Assembly: GCA_016714445.1 (NCBI GenBank)
Contig: JADJNF010000001.1
Location: forward strand, 992,001-1,056,000
Source: Saprospiraceae bacterium
GTDB taxonomy: Bacteria > Bacteroidota > Bacteroidia > Chitinophagales > Saprospiraceae
Reading direction: 5' to 3'
Length of the DNA: 64,000 nt
Below, piece by piece: positions 35,760 through 45,500 of this stretch. Made by a program: the position numbers and the translations under genes. Under the pieces are notes generated by a model. That model did no database searches and was not told where the DNA came from. It worked only from the letters and a program-made list of their open reading frames with translations. Numbering within the stretch: the first letter of the stretch is position 1; each line of letters starts with the position of its first letter.

Positions 35760-37598
35760 ATGAAAAAGTGGTTGATATTAATATTGTTTTGGATTTGGAA
35801 TCCAATTCAATCAAATGGAATAATGAAATATAGTGTATATTCCAATATTATTGATTCCGGAAATGATGTTTTTTCAAAAATGTCAGCAGAAAATGTAAGT
35901 ATAGTGCCGAGAAAAAGCCAGTATGATGTCAACGAAGAAGTCAGTATTGATTTTTATGGTTTCGCCGGCAATGCAAAAGACTGGATTTCAATTGCCAAAT
36001 CCGGAAGTAAAGATACTGAATACATCACTTTCAAATTTCTGGAAGGAAAAACCTCAGGCACTATCACATTACCAGGGCAATTACCTGGAGTATATGAAAT
36101 CAGAGGCTTCTACAATAATGAATATACTGTAAGAGTGCGCGCTACGATTCGGTTTGGACAATCAGGGGAAGCCGTAAACATTTCAACGGATAAAACAAAT
36201 TTTAATCCTAACGAAGAAATTAGAGTTAACTTTTCAGGATTCCCGGGTTTTGCTAAAGATTGGATTGCCATATCAAAAGCAGGTTCAGCTGACAATGAAT
36301 ATATCACCTTTAAATTTGTAGAAGGAAAATATTCCGGCTCAATAGTTTTACCTGGGCTGTCTCCGGGGACATATGAAATTCGGGGGTATTTCAACAATGA
36401 ATATACTGTCAGGACAAGAAAAAGCATACAGGTAGGCGAGACTGGACTGACAGCAAAAGTGATTTGTACCAAATCCGGTTTTGCTCCCGGTGAAGAAATC
36501 ATCATCGATTTCTCCGGTTTCCCGGGTAATGCCAAAGACTGGATTGCTATTGCCAAAACCGGCACTGTTGACAATAACTATATTACTTACAAATTCCTGG
36601 AAGGAAAAACTTCGGGCAGAATCACTCTTCCTGCTCAGGTCGCAGGCAATTATGAGATAAGAGGCTATTTTAATAATGAATATACCGTCAGAGGCAGATG
36701 TGAGATCACTGTTGAAAACAATAACTTAGGGTCTAAGTTAACCCTGGATAAAACACAGTTTACGCCGGGAGAAAAAATCTCTGTTTACTTTACTGCCCCG
36801 GCAACTTATGCGGAAAATGCATGGGTGGGTTTGCTCCCGGCCAACATTCAGCATGGAAGTGAAGCACTAAACGATCAGCACGAACTCACTTACCAGTATC
36901 TCAGCAAAAAAACATCCGGCACCCTTACTTTCACCGCTCCGGAAAAAGAAGGAAATTATGATTTCAGGATGCATGATACAGACGACAATGGCAAAGAAGT
37001 AACTTATATTGCTTTCTCTGTTCTTCCAAAACAGGATATTATACTTCCATCCCTAACCCTCGATAAAACGCAGTTTACAGCAGGGGAGAAAATATCTGTC
37101 CATTTTACTGCACCGCTAACTTATCCGGAAAATGCATGGGTGGGTTTGCTCCCGGCCAACATCCAGCATGGCAGTGAGGCGGTAAACGATCAGAATGAAC
37201 TGGCCTACCAGTATCTCAGCAAAAAAACATCCGGCACCCTTACTTTCACCGCTCCGGAAAAAGAAGAAAATTACGATTTCAGGATGCATGATACAGACAA
37301 CAATGGTAAAGAAGTTGCTTCTGTCGCTTTCTCCGTAATTCCTAAACAACAGGGTCCTGGCCTTACACTCAATAAAACCGAGTTTTTACCAGGTGAAGAT
37401 ATCGTTGTATCTTTCACCGGTTTCTCAGGTAATGCCAAAGACTGGATTTCCATCGCTGCAGCCGGTTCTGCGGACAATACTTACATCACTTTCAAGTTTC
37501 TTGAAGGTAAAAATCCGGTTCAATCACCCTGCCGGCTCAATCAGCAGGTTCTTACGAAGTCCGAGGCTATTTTAACAATGAATACACGGTCAGGGTAA
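35760..37598 (+). CDS. Ig-like repeat surface protein, 5' part (frameshifted)
   Basis: 612 residues with a signal peptide (WNPIQSNG). Two kinds of about 95-residue beta-rich modules alternate. Type A starts like KTNFNPNEEIRVNFSGFPG and carries AKDWIAI, YITFKF and EIRGYFNNEYTV. Type B carries TFTAPEKEGNYDFRMHDTDD. Order here: A (46), A (138), A (232), B (326), B (431), A (534, broken). At 37509-37513 a run of five A replaces the six A found in the copy at 38375-38380; the frame then shifts and ends at 37598 with unrelated residues. The correct frame stays open from there into the part ending at 39061, so both parts are one damaged gene. Confidence 0.75.
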   Translation: MKKWLILILFWIWNPIQSNGIMKYSVYSNIIDSGNDVFSKMSAENVSIVPRKSQYDVNEEVSIDFYGFAGNAKDWISIAKSGSKDTEYITFKFLEGKTSGTITLPGQLPGVYEIRGFYNNEYTVRVRATIRFGQSGEAVNISTDKTNFNPNEEIRVNFSGFPGFAKDWIAISKAGSADNEYITFKFVEGKYSGSIVLPGLSPGTYEIRGYFNNEYTVRTRKSIQVGETGLTAKVICTKSGFAPGEEIIIDFSGFPGNAKDWIAIAKTGTVDNNYITYKFLEGKTSGRITLPAQVAGNYEIRGYFNNEYTVRGRCEITVENNNLGSKLTLDKTQFTPGEKISVYFTAPATYAENAWVGLLPANIQHGSEALNDQHELTYQYLSKKTSGTLTFTAPEKEGNYDFRMHDTDDNGKEVTYIAFSVLPKQDIILPSLTLDKTQFTAGEKISVHFTAPLTYPENAWVGLLPANIQHGSEAVNDQNELAYQYLSKKTSGTLTFTAPEKEENYDFRMHDTDNNGKEVASVAFSVIPKQQGPGLTLNKTEFLPGEDIVVSFTGFSGNAKDWISIAAAGSADNTYITFKFLEGKNPVQSPCRLNQQVLTKSEAILTMNTRSG

Positions 37599-38780
37599 AA
37601 ACAACCTTTAAGGTCGTTCCGCCTGATGTAGTCGCAAAAGTTGTATGTACCAAATCCGGTTTTGCTCCCGGTGAAGATATCATCATCGATTTCTCCGGTT
37701 TCCCGGGCAATGCCAAAGACTGGATTTCCATCGCCAAAACCGGTACTGCTGACAATAGCTATATCACATTTAAATTCCTTGAAGGTAAAACTTCCGGAAC
37801 CATCACCATTCCTGGTCAGGTTACAGGCAATTATGAGATAAGAGGCTATTTTAATAATGAATATACCGTCAGAAGTCGATGTCAAATAACTGTTACAGAC
37901 AATACTTCAGGACCTGGACTAACCCTCGATAAAACACAGTTTACATCGGGAGAAAAAATCACAGTTTACTTTACTGCTCCGCCAACTTATCCGGAAAATG
38001 CATGGGTGGGTTTACTTCCGGCCAACATTCAACATGGCAGTGAGGCGGTAAATGACCAGAATGAACTGGCATACCAGTATCTAAGCAAAAAAACATCCGG
38101 CACCCTTACTTTCACCGCTCCGGAAAAAGAAGGAAATTACGATTTCAGGATGCATGATACAGACAACAATGGTAAAGAAGTTGCTTCTGTCGCTTTCTCC
38201 GTAATTCCTAAACAACAGGGTCCTGGCCTTACACTCAATAAAACCGAGTTTTTACCAGGTGAAGATATCGTTGTATCTTTCACCGGTTTCTCAGGTAATG
38301 CCAAAGACTGGATTTCCATCGCTGCAGCCGGTTCTGCGGACAATACTTACATCACTTTCAAGTTTCTTGAAGGTAAAAAATCCGGTTCAATCACCCTGCC
38401 GGCTCAATCAGCAGGTTCTTACGAAGTCCGAGGCTATTTTAACAATGAATACACGGTCAGGGTAAAAACAACCTTTAAGGTCGTTCCGCCTGATGTAATC
38501 GCAGAAGTTGTATGTACCAAATCCGGTTTTGCTCCCGGTGAAGATATCATCATCGATTTCTCCGGTTTCCCCGGCAATGCCAAAGACTGGATTGCCATCG
38601 CCAAAGCCGGTACTGCCGACAACAGCTATATCACATTTAAATTCCTTGAAGGTAAAACTTCCGGAACCATTACCATTCCTGGTCAGGTGGCAGGCAATTA
38701 TGAGATAAGAGGCTATTTTAATAATGAATATACCGTCAGAAGTCGATGTCAGATCAATATTTCAAAATCTTCCAATATTG
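37048..38780 (+). repeat. Recent 867-bp tandem duplication inside the Ig-repeat gene
   Basis: The unit of modules B-A-A from about 37048 to 37913 is repeated at about 37914-38780, offset 866 bp in the first half and 867 (289 codons) once the lost base is counted. Identity is almost complete from roughly 37130 to 37600 against 38000-38465, including synonymous positions, so the copying is recent or kept by gene conversion. Confidence 0.7.
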
Positions 38781-39061
38781 ATCTTACGGGTCTTTGGGCT
38801 GATGATAAAGGCAGTACTTATAAGATTCGACAAACAGGAAATGATATTTACTGGTTTATGGATGATTTCATGATAAGAACACAAATATTTGTTGGAAAGA
38901 TAGACAATAATAGAATCATAGGTGAGTGGGTCGATCTACCCTATTCAGAAAAATTACTTAAGGGTAATGCAGAATACAAAATATACGATAATAATAGGAT
39001 AATCTGTGATAAATCTGATCCAAATATGGGAGTCCAATATATCACTAGAGAAATGCAATAA
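38006..39061 (+). CDS. Ig-like repeat surface protein, 3' part
   Basis: 351 residues if read from a GTG at 38006, which is an internal codon of the original gene; the frame is open from about 37511. It contains the end of a type B module (1-70), two type A modules (about 70-255) and a different C-terminal domain (256-351: LTGLWADDKGSTYKIRQTGN, GEWVDLPYSEKLLKGNAEYK) that looks like a small beta-barrel or lipocalin-like fold and carries no T9SS tail. Without the upstream part this product has no signal peptide. It is therefore probably not exported on its own, unless translation slips at the A-run. Confidence 0.55.
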   Translation: MGLLPANIQHGSEAVNDQNELAYQYLSKKTSGTLTFTAPEKEGNYDFRMHDTDNNGKEVASVAFSVIPKQQGPGLTLNKTEFLPGEDIVVSFTGFSGNAKDWISIAAAGSADNTYITFKFLEGKKSGSITLPAQSAGSYEVRGYFNNEYTVRVKTTFKVVPPDVIAEVVCTKSGFAPGEDIIIDFSGFPGNAKDWIAIAKAGTADNSYITFKFLEGKTSGTITIPGQVAGNYEIRGYFNNEYTVRSRCQINISKSSNIDLTGLWADDKGSTYKIRQTGNDIYWFMDDFMIRTQIFVGKIDNNRIIGEWVDLPYSEKLLKGNAEYKIYDNNRIICDKSDPNMGVQYITREMQ

Positions 39062-39110
39062 TTTAATAAGCAAAAAAAAAATGATGACACAGTAATTAAT
39101 CATGAAAATT

Positions 39111-39157
39111 TAAAATTTAAATGCTCCAATTTTTTAATTCGGAGCATTTAAATTTTA
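39111..39157. terminator. Strong bidirectional hairpin between convergent genes
   Basis: A perfect 17-bp stem, TAAAATTTAAATGCTCC (39111-39127) with its complement at 39141-39157, loop 13 nt. It separates the Ig-repeat gene (plus) from the sortilin-like gene (minus, ends 39216), and has A/T-rich arms that give U-tracts in both directions. Confidence 0.7.
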
Positions 39158-39215
39158 GCTAAAATCTTTCTTTATTTACATTTCATTAAATCTCATTTTA
39201 AAAAACCGATATCAA

Positions 39216-42200
39216 TTACTCCTTCCATAAAGCACCTACACCTGCTTCCCATAGTTGCTTATTGAAACTTGGGATGCTTTTTTCTAAAAATAATCTGGCT
39301 CTTGTTTCCAGTACAGACCATTCCATATTTAATTCCTTTAGTCTGTCCAGGTTGGGTTGATTGACCCTTGGTATGTCGCTTTCTGTCTGATTCATCAGAA
39401 ACATATAATTGGCCGTAAACTTATTCGGGAAATTTTCGACATCATCATAGGCCTTTGATTTTCGCTGTACCATATCTTCATCCCACGACTTCATGTTTTG
39501 TACCAATGATGATCCGTCTTTTTTTATTTGAACAAATTTTTGATCGTCTCCTAAAGTACCAAGTAACTGTTCCAATTGTTGCCTTTTAGCGTACAAAACA
39601 TTTACCATCGTGTGCATTTTAGTTACGGCACCTTCCATTTCCTTCATCACGGTATGGTATTCTTCATAAGTCCTGTCATCGGTAGGATACAAGGGGTTTG
39701 GCAGTATTTCAAGGCTTTTGTTTATGGCCTGTTCTCCTGATTTCAGCGTTACAGCATATTTACCCGGCGAAGCTTTATGTCCGCGATAACTGCTTTCAAT
39801 ATAGACGCCCTGTACTCCCGGGAGCGTAGCATGACGAAGATTCCAGACAAAACGATTAAGCCCTTTATTTTTGGTGAGTACAGGCTCGCCTGAAGGACCG
39901 CCATCGTATGACACAAAAACAGAATCCTTGACAGAACTGAATGTACGCAAAATATTCCCGTCTTCATCTTTGATTTCTAATGTGATGTGTTCAGTAGGTT
40001 TAAGTTCAGGCAAATGATAATACAATACAGCTCCGGTCGCAGGGTTAACCCCACGTGTTGGATGTGTACCATTAAACTCAGAAGATGATCCATCCAGCTC
40101 GCTGTATCCATTGGCAATGACTACCCCGGAAGGCTGAAAAAGAACAAGTCCGTTGGTATCGGTGGTATGTTGGCGGATCAGGTCCAGATCATCCAGTATC
40201 CAGAAAGACCGGCCTGATGTCGCCGCGATCAGATTTCCCTTGTGCACCTTCAGGTCTGTGATCGGTGTTACCGGCAGGTTCAACTGGAAAGAAGTCCAGT
40301 CTTTGCCACCGTTCCACGAAAGGTAAATACCTGATTCAGTACCGGCAAAAAGTAAATTTTTTCTGACATCATCTTCCCTGACCACACGTGTAAAAGCTTT
40401 TGCAGACAAACCATGATTGATATTTATCCAGGTTTTGCCATAGTCTGATGATTTATACAATCCCGGCGTATGGTCGTTAAATTTATATCTCGTAGTTGCT
40501 ATATATACCGTCGCAGGATCATGGGGCGATACTTCTATGGCATTAATCAAACACTCCTTCAATCCTGCAGGCGTGACATTTTGCCAGGTTACGCCACCAT
40601 CCCGGGTCACATGCACCAAACCGTCATCACTACCTGTCCAGATTACTCCTTTTTCATGCGGCGATTCTATGATATAACTGAGTGTACCATAATTTTCAGC
40701 ACCAACCGCTTCGTTGGTGTAAGGTCCCCCACCCTTTCCTTGTTTTTCTTTTTCATTTCTGGTAAGATCAGGAGAGAATTCTTTCCAGCTTTTGCCTTTG
40801 TCCGTGGTACGCAAAACGTGCTGCGCTCCGTGATAAAATGTACCGGGTTCATGTTTTGACCATATGATGGGCGCATTCCAGTTGAATCTGTATTTCATAT
40901 CTTTGGCATCCCTCGCCAGATACTGAATAGGTGCCGCCATAACATTGGTACCTGCTTTTGCTTTGGTATCCAAAACTTCAATGGTTCCTAAATAGCTGCC
41001 ACCCATTACATATTGCGGATCGTCAGGATCAAAAGCCAGAAAAGCACTTTCGCCTCCAGCGGAATAGGTCCAGCTTTCACGGGTGATGCCACCGCTGCCA
41101 AATTCACGACTCGCGATGACTACTGATGAATTGTCCTGTTGTCCGGCATAAATGTGATAAGGAAATCTGTTGTCAACATTGATGCGGTACAACTGAGCAG
41201 TAGGCATATTGCTTTGAGTAGACCAGGTTTTTCCGTGATTTAATGTGATGGAAACCCCGCCATCATCGGCCATGGCCATATTTTTTGGATTGTGCGGGTT
41301 AATCCAAAGGTCATGGTAATCGCCATGCGCTCCTTCTATGATTTCCCATGATTTTCCGCCATCAATAGATCGTAAGGCCGGAGCACTCAACACATAAAGG
41401 GTAAATTCATCTTTTGGATCTGTAAATACTTCGGTATAATACCAGGCACGCTGTACCAGTCGGTGATCGCTCGTAACGTGAGACCAGTTTTTACCGGCAT
41501 CTGATGATACATACAAACCTTTGTTTTGGGTTTCAGAATTGCCTTCTATCAATGCATACACCCGATCCGAATTTGATCTGCAGACTGCTATAGCCATTTT
41601 ACCCATTTCGGTGGGTAGCCCTTCTTTCAGTTTTTCCCAGGTCGTGCCACCATCTGAAGATTTATACAAACCGCTGCCGGGCCCACCACTGATCACTTTC
41701 CATGGCAAACGTCCGTGTTCCCACATGGCGGCATAGAGCACAAGCGGGTTATTCATATCCATCGATAGTTCTGCACATCCTGTTTTTTCATCCACATACA
41801 GCACTTTATCCCATGTTTTGCCTCCATTCTGCGATCTGTAAATACCTCGTTCCTGCGATGAGCCATACAAAGCGCCTTGCACAGCCACAAATACGATGTC
41901 GGGATTTTTGGGGTGAATGGTTATACGTGATATATGCTGCGTCAATTCAAGTCCCATTTTTTTCCAGGATTTTCCAGCATCAGTAGATTTGTACACCCCA
42001 TCACCATGATGTGTCATGACACCTCTTACTGCATGTTCTCCCATACCTGCATAGACGACATTAGGATCACTTTCTGATACAGAAATGGCACCCACAGAGC
42101 CAGTGGTAAAATATCCGTCTGATATATTGGTCCAGGTATTGCCTATGTCATCTGTTTTCCAGATACCACCACCGGTAGTTCCCATATAGTAAGTGCTCAT

Positions 42201-42410
42201 ATCACCCACTACTCCGGCAGCAGTGACCGATCTACCTCCTCTGAAAGGACCAATATTTCTCCACTTAACAGGTTTAAAAAAAGAATTAAAATCTGTGGTA
42301 TCAGAATTTTTTGTCTTTGTTTCGGCAGGGGTGATTTTTTTGTTTTTTTGTGCATCTATTACTGAAAAAGCAAAAAGCATCAAAAATAATAGACAAAGTT
42401 TATGGCTCAT
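39216..42410 (-). CDS. Exported sortilin/VPS10-type BNR propeller protein
   Basis: 1064 residues from the ATG at 42410, which begins a signal peptide (MSHKLCLLFLMLFAFSVIDA); an ATG 39 bases upstream adds an unlikely tail. Repeats of the BNR/Asp-box type run through the first 750 residues (GGIWKTDDIGNTWTNISDG, GVYKSTDAGKSWKKMG, GLYKSSDGGTTWEKL, RVVREDDV and others), as in sortilin-N/VPS10 propellers. The last 300 residues are beta-rich and then helical. Proteins of this type are common in Bacteroidota, often annotated as glycosyl hydrolases, but no catalytic residues of a glycosidase can be assigned. It is probably secreted and binds protein or sugar. No operon partner. Confidence 0.8.
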   Translation of the reverse strand: MSHKLCLLFLMLFAFSVIDAQKNKKITPAETKTKNSDTTDFNSFFKPVKWRNIGPFRGGRSVTAAGVVGDMSTYYMGTTGGGIWKTDDIGNTWTNISDGYFTTGSVGAISVSESDPNVVYAGMGEHAVRGVMTHHGDGVYKSTDAGKSWKKMGLELTQHISRITIHPKNPDIVFVAVQGALYGSSQERGIYRSQNGGKTWDKVLYVDEKTGCAELSMDMNNPLVLYAAMWEHGRLPWKVISGGPGSGLYKSSDGGTTWEKLKEGLPTEMGKMAIAVCRSNSDRVYALIEGNSETQNKGLYVSSDAGKNWSHVTSDHRLVQRAWYYTEVFTDPKDEFTLYVLSAPALRSIDGGKSWEIIEGAHGDYHDLWINPHNPKNMAMADDGGVSITLNHGKTWSTQSNMPTAQLYRINVDNRFPYHIYAGQQDNSSVVIASREFGSGGITRESWTYSAGGESAFLAFDPDDPQYVMGGSYLGTIEVLDTKAKAGTNVMAAPIQYLARDAKDMKYRFNWNAPIIWSKHEPGTFYHGAQHVLRTTDKGKSWKEFSPDLTRNEKEKQGKGGGPYTNEAVGAENYGTLSYIIESPHEKGVIWTGSDDGLVHVTRDGGVTWQNVTPAGLKECLINAIEVSPHDPATVYIATTRYKFNDHTPGLYKSSDYGKTWININHGLSAKAFTRVVREDDVRKNLLFAGTESGIYLSWNGGKDWTSFQLNLPVTPITDLKVHKGNLIAATSGRSFWILDDLDLIRQHTTDTNGLVLFQPSGVVIANGYSELDGSSSEFNGTHPTRGVNPATGAVLYYHLPELKPTEHITLEIKDEDGNILRTFSSVKDSVFVSYDGGPSGEPVLTKNKGLNRFVWNLRHATLPGVQGVYIESSYRGHKASPGKYAVTLKSGEQAINKSLEILPNPLYPTDDRTYEEYHTVMKEMEGAVTKMHTMVNVLYAKRQQLEQLLGTLGDDQKFVQIKKDGSSLVQNMKSWDEDMVQRKSKAYDDVENFPNKFTANYMFLMNQTESDIPRVNQPNLDRLKELNMEWSVLETRARLFLEKSIPSFNKQLWEAGVGALWKE

Positions 42411-42577
42411 GGTATTGAAATAAATTTGATTAAAAACTACATGCCACAAACATAGACAATAGATGCTATAAATTGAATAATAAATGGCAAAAAAGTCTGC
42501 AATTCAAACAAATTCAACAAATGATCAAAAATGCAAAATAGCAATTCATCACCCTGACAAAAATGATAAAGTTAAAA

Positions 42578-45500
42578 CTATCGCAACAAACTCACATTTC
42601 CTTTCTTTTTGTATGTTTCCGCATTGATACATAGTACACTCAGATAATATGCATAAGCATCCGGCGCAAGTTCCTGACCATTAAACGTACCATCCCATCC
42701 ACCATTTTTATCCGTGGTCCTGAATACTTCCTGGCCCCATCTGTTGTAGATGATCAGTTCCAGTTCATCAATAAAATTACTTCTGACCCTGAAAATATCA
42801 TTATTCCCATCATTGTTGGGGGTAAAAGCATTGGGGATAAATACGTCCGTTTCATCACATTTTGCTGTTCTGACGGTTACAGTGACATTATCCACTGCAG
42901 TACATCCATTGATATCTGTTACTGTGACCTGGTAAGACGTCGTCTCAGTTGGAGATACATTGATAGATATTCCGGCTTCACCGGTGCTCCAGTTATATAC
43001 CGATCCTGATACCGGATCTTTGACAAAAATATCCAAAGATTCTCCTTCAAAAATGGTAAAATCCGGCTCGGCATTTACTTCTACAAAGACTTCATCCCCT
43101 ACCAAAACTTGTTTATCTTTGGTCTGTGAACATCCGCTAAGTTTATTGGTCACCTTCACGGTAAATATTTGATCATCTGTAATTTTTATCTGTGGATTGA
43201 CCGTATTCGCACCGGATAAAATCGACGAAGCAGGCGTCCATTGATAATTATAATCATTCGGATTGTTTATATTCAATTCAATACCTGTAGCCACATCCAA
43301 ACAAATGACATCATCCGCTGTAATATCAAATGTAAACGGTGACGTAACCATGATGTCTATATCTCTTGTTTCTTCGCAACCTGACGTTATGTGTTTTATT
43401 TTGACAGTGATAGAAGTATCTGCCGATGCATTGATTACCGGGCTGATTGTGTTTCCACCAGATACTATTAAACCGGAAGGGAACCACTGAATCTCATAAA
43501 ATTCGGGGTTTGTCAGGTTCAGCTTAACTACCGTCGGTTCATTTGCACATAAACTGTCTTTAACATCAAATGTATACTGAAATTTAAAATAATTTACTGA
43601 AATCGTATCAATATCGGTACAACCATATATATCTGTACCTTTAAGAATAAGTTTGGTATCCTGATTAAAAACACCTGAAAATTCAGCGCCTGTGGTCAAC
43701 AAGACACCTGCTATATCAGACCATGTATACTGTACATTTGGAAGATTTGAAGTGGCTGTTAAATGAATGGAATCACCAACACAAAGTATGCTATCAGGAA
43801 TATCATTCAGACGAATCTGAGGATTTACAGTCACGCTTTTTACTACATCTTTAAATGGACAGACATTCACCAGATTGGTCAAAACTACATTGTATGTGCC
43901 GCCATCCGGATAAATATAACAAGGTGCACCATTTATTGATACGTCATTGGTCGTACTTGGATCTCCAAAGTCCCACCTTGCAAATCCCTGATAACTTCCT
44001 GCGGTACTGAAACAAATCTGATATTCACCACAGGCAGTCAGGCTAAAATTGAAATCAATTTCCGGGTTTTCCGTGATGTTAAAAAGAATGGAATCTTCAA
44101 GGACACACCCAAACTGGTTGGTTACGTCATAATTGAGATAAAATGGTTGATTTTCATTTGCCCCAATTCTTATAGTTGGATTGGGTGTATCTGATCCCGA
44201 AACTATATGATCATCCGCATCCCAATTAAAAGTATTTATATGGTTTGGAATCAGATTTAAGGTAGTCAACCTGACCGTATCTTCCCTACATAAAGTAATA
44301 GGTGACAAGTCTTCAATAGACGGAACCTGATTGGTAATTTTTATTACTGCAGGACTTGTAGAACATGCTTCACCAATAAACTTTACATAAAAAAGTTTTT
44401 CCCTGCCATCAAATGATGCGTTGATAGTTTGACCCGTTCCAATAACTTCAGAGATACCAGGATCTGTGCCCCATGAATAGGTACCAGGTCCTATGCCACC
44501 TGAAGCGTTGAGTATAACTTTACCGTCACAGGTGACAGTATCTGCATTTATATCAAGTAAAACGCCTCCTTTCAATACTATTACTTTTACACTGTCTGTC
44601 ACAGTACATAAACCATCTGACACAGTAACCATATAAGTCCTGTTGGAATCTGAAACAACCTTAGGATTGGAAGGATCAGTCAGGTCAAGTCCTACAGATG
44701 GTGACCAGGTATATGTCCAGTCCGGATTTCCATTATTGAGCAGTGGTTTTGTCTCCCCCGGGCAAAGTAATACCGGATCTGCGCCAAATTTAACAGTGGC
44801 AAATGGACCAGGCAGAAAAGAATTGCTGAGTCTGTCAATACAGCCATTGGCAAATGTAGTCGTCATATTAAACACTAACAAACTGTCTTTCGGAAGTATG
44901 ATCTCAATATTTGTCCCTGTATACTGATTCTGATTTCCAATCGTTCCGGCACCCCAAGCTATACCTGATACCTGTATGTCATTTGCAATAGAGTCAACGT
45001 AAAAAAGACCTATTTTTATATTTTCGTCATCCGGACATTCCACCGGCTCATAACCATAAGCCGTATAAGGTACCTTCTGGCTCAAATCAAAAGTTTTCGT
45101 AAGCTCCGTATTACAATCCTTATAAAACGTAGTTAGCAACTTTACTGACAATTCTTTGGTCAGCTTCGGTAAATTAACTATAATCGAATCCCCGGTATAC
45201 TCCTGGCTATTGATGGTCCACTGTGATGATTCTATCGTTGCAAACGGGTTTAATGGTGCAGATAGGTTGATTATTTTTATTTCAGCAGTACTGTCAGACG
45301 GACAACCATTCAAAACATAATCGAAATCCACCTCCGGAATGAGGTCACTGACCGTAATTTGTTTTACTACCCGGGCCTGACAGCCATTGTCTGCAAACAC
45401 ATTCAACGTAACTTCTGCTATACCGGCATTAGATAATACTATTTCAGGTGAAGACCCGCTATAAATTACTTCTTTTCCATTTTGTACTACTATCCATTCC

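Noticed and set aside
36110..36574. Long reading frame on the minus strand opposite the Ig-repeat gene (and similar ones at 37271-37477 and 38137-38343)
   Set aside because: They mirror the repetitive codon pattern of the plus-strand gene, recur with each repeat copy, and have no signal peptide or domain.
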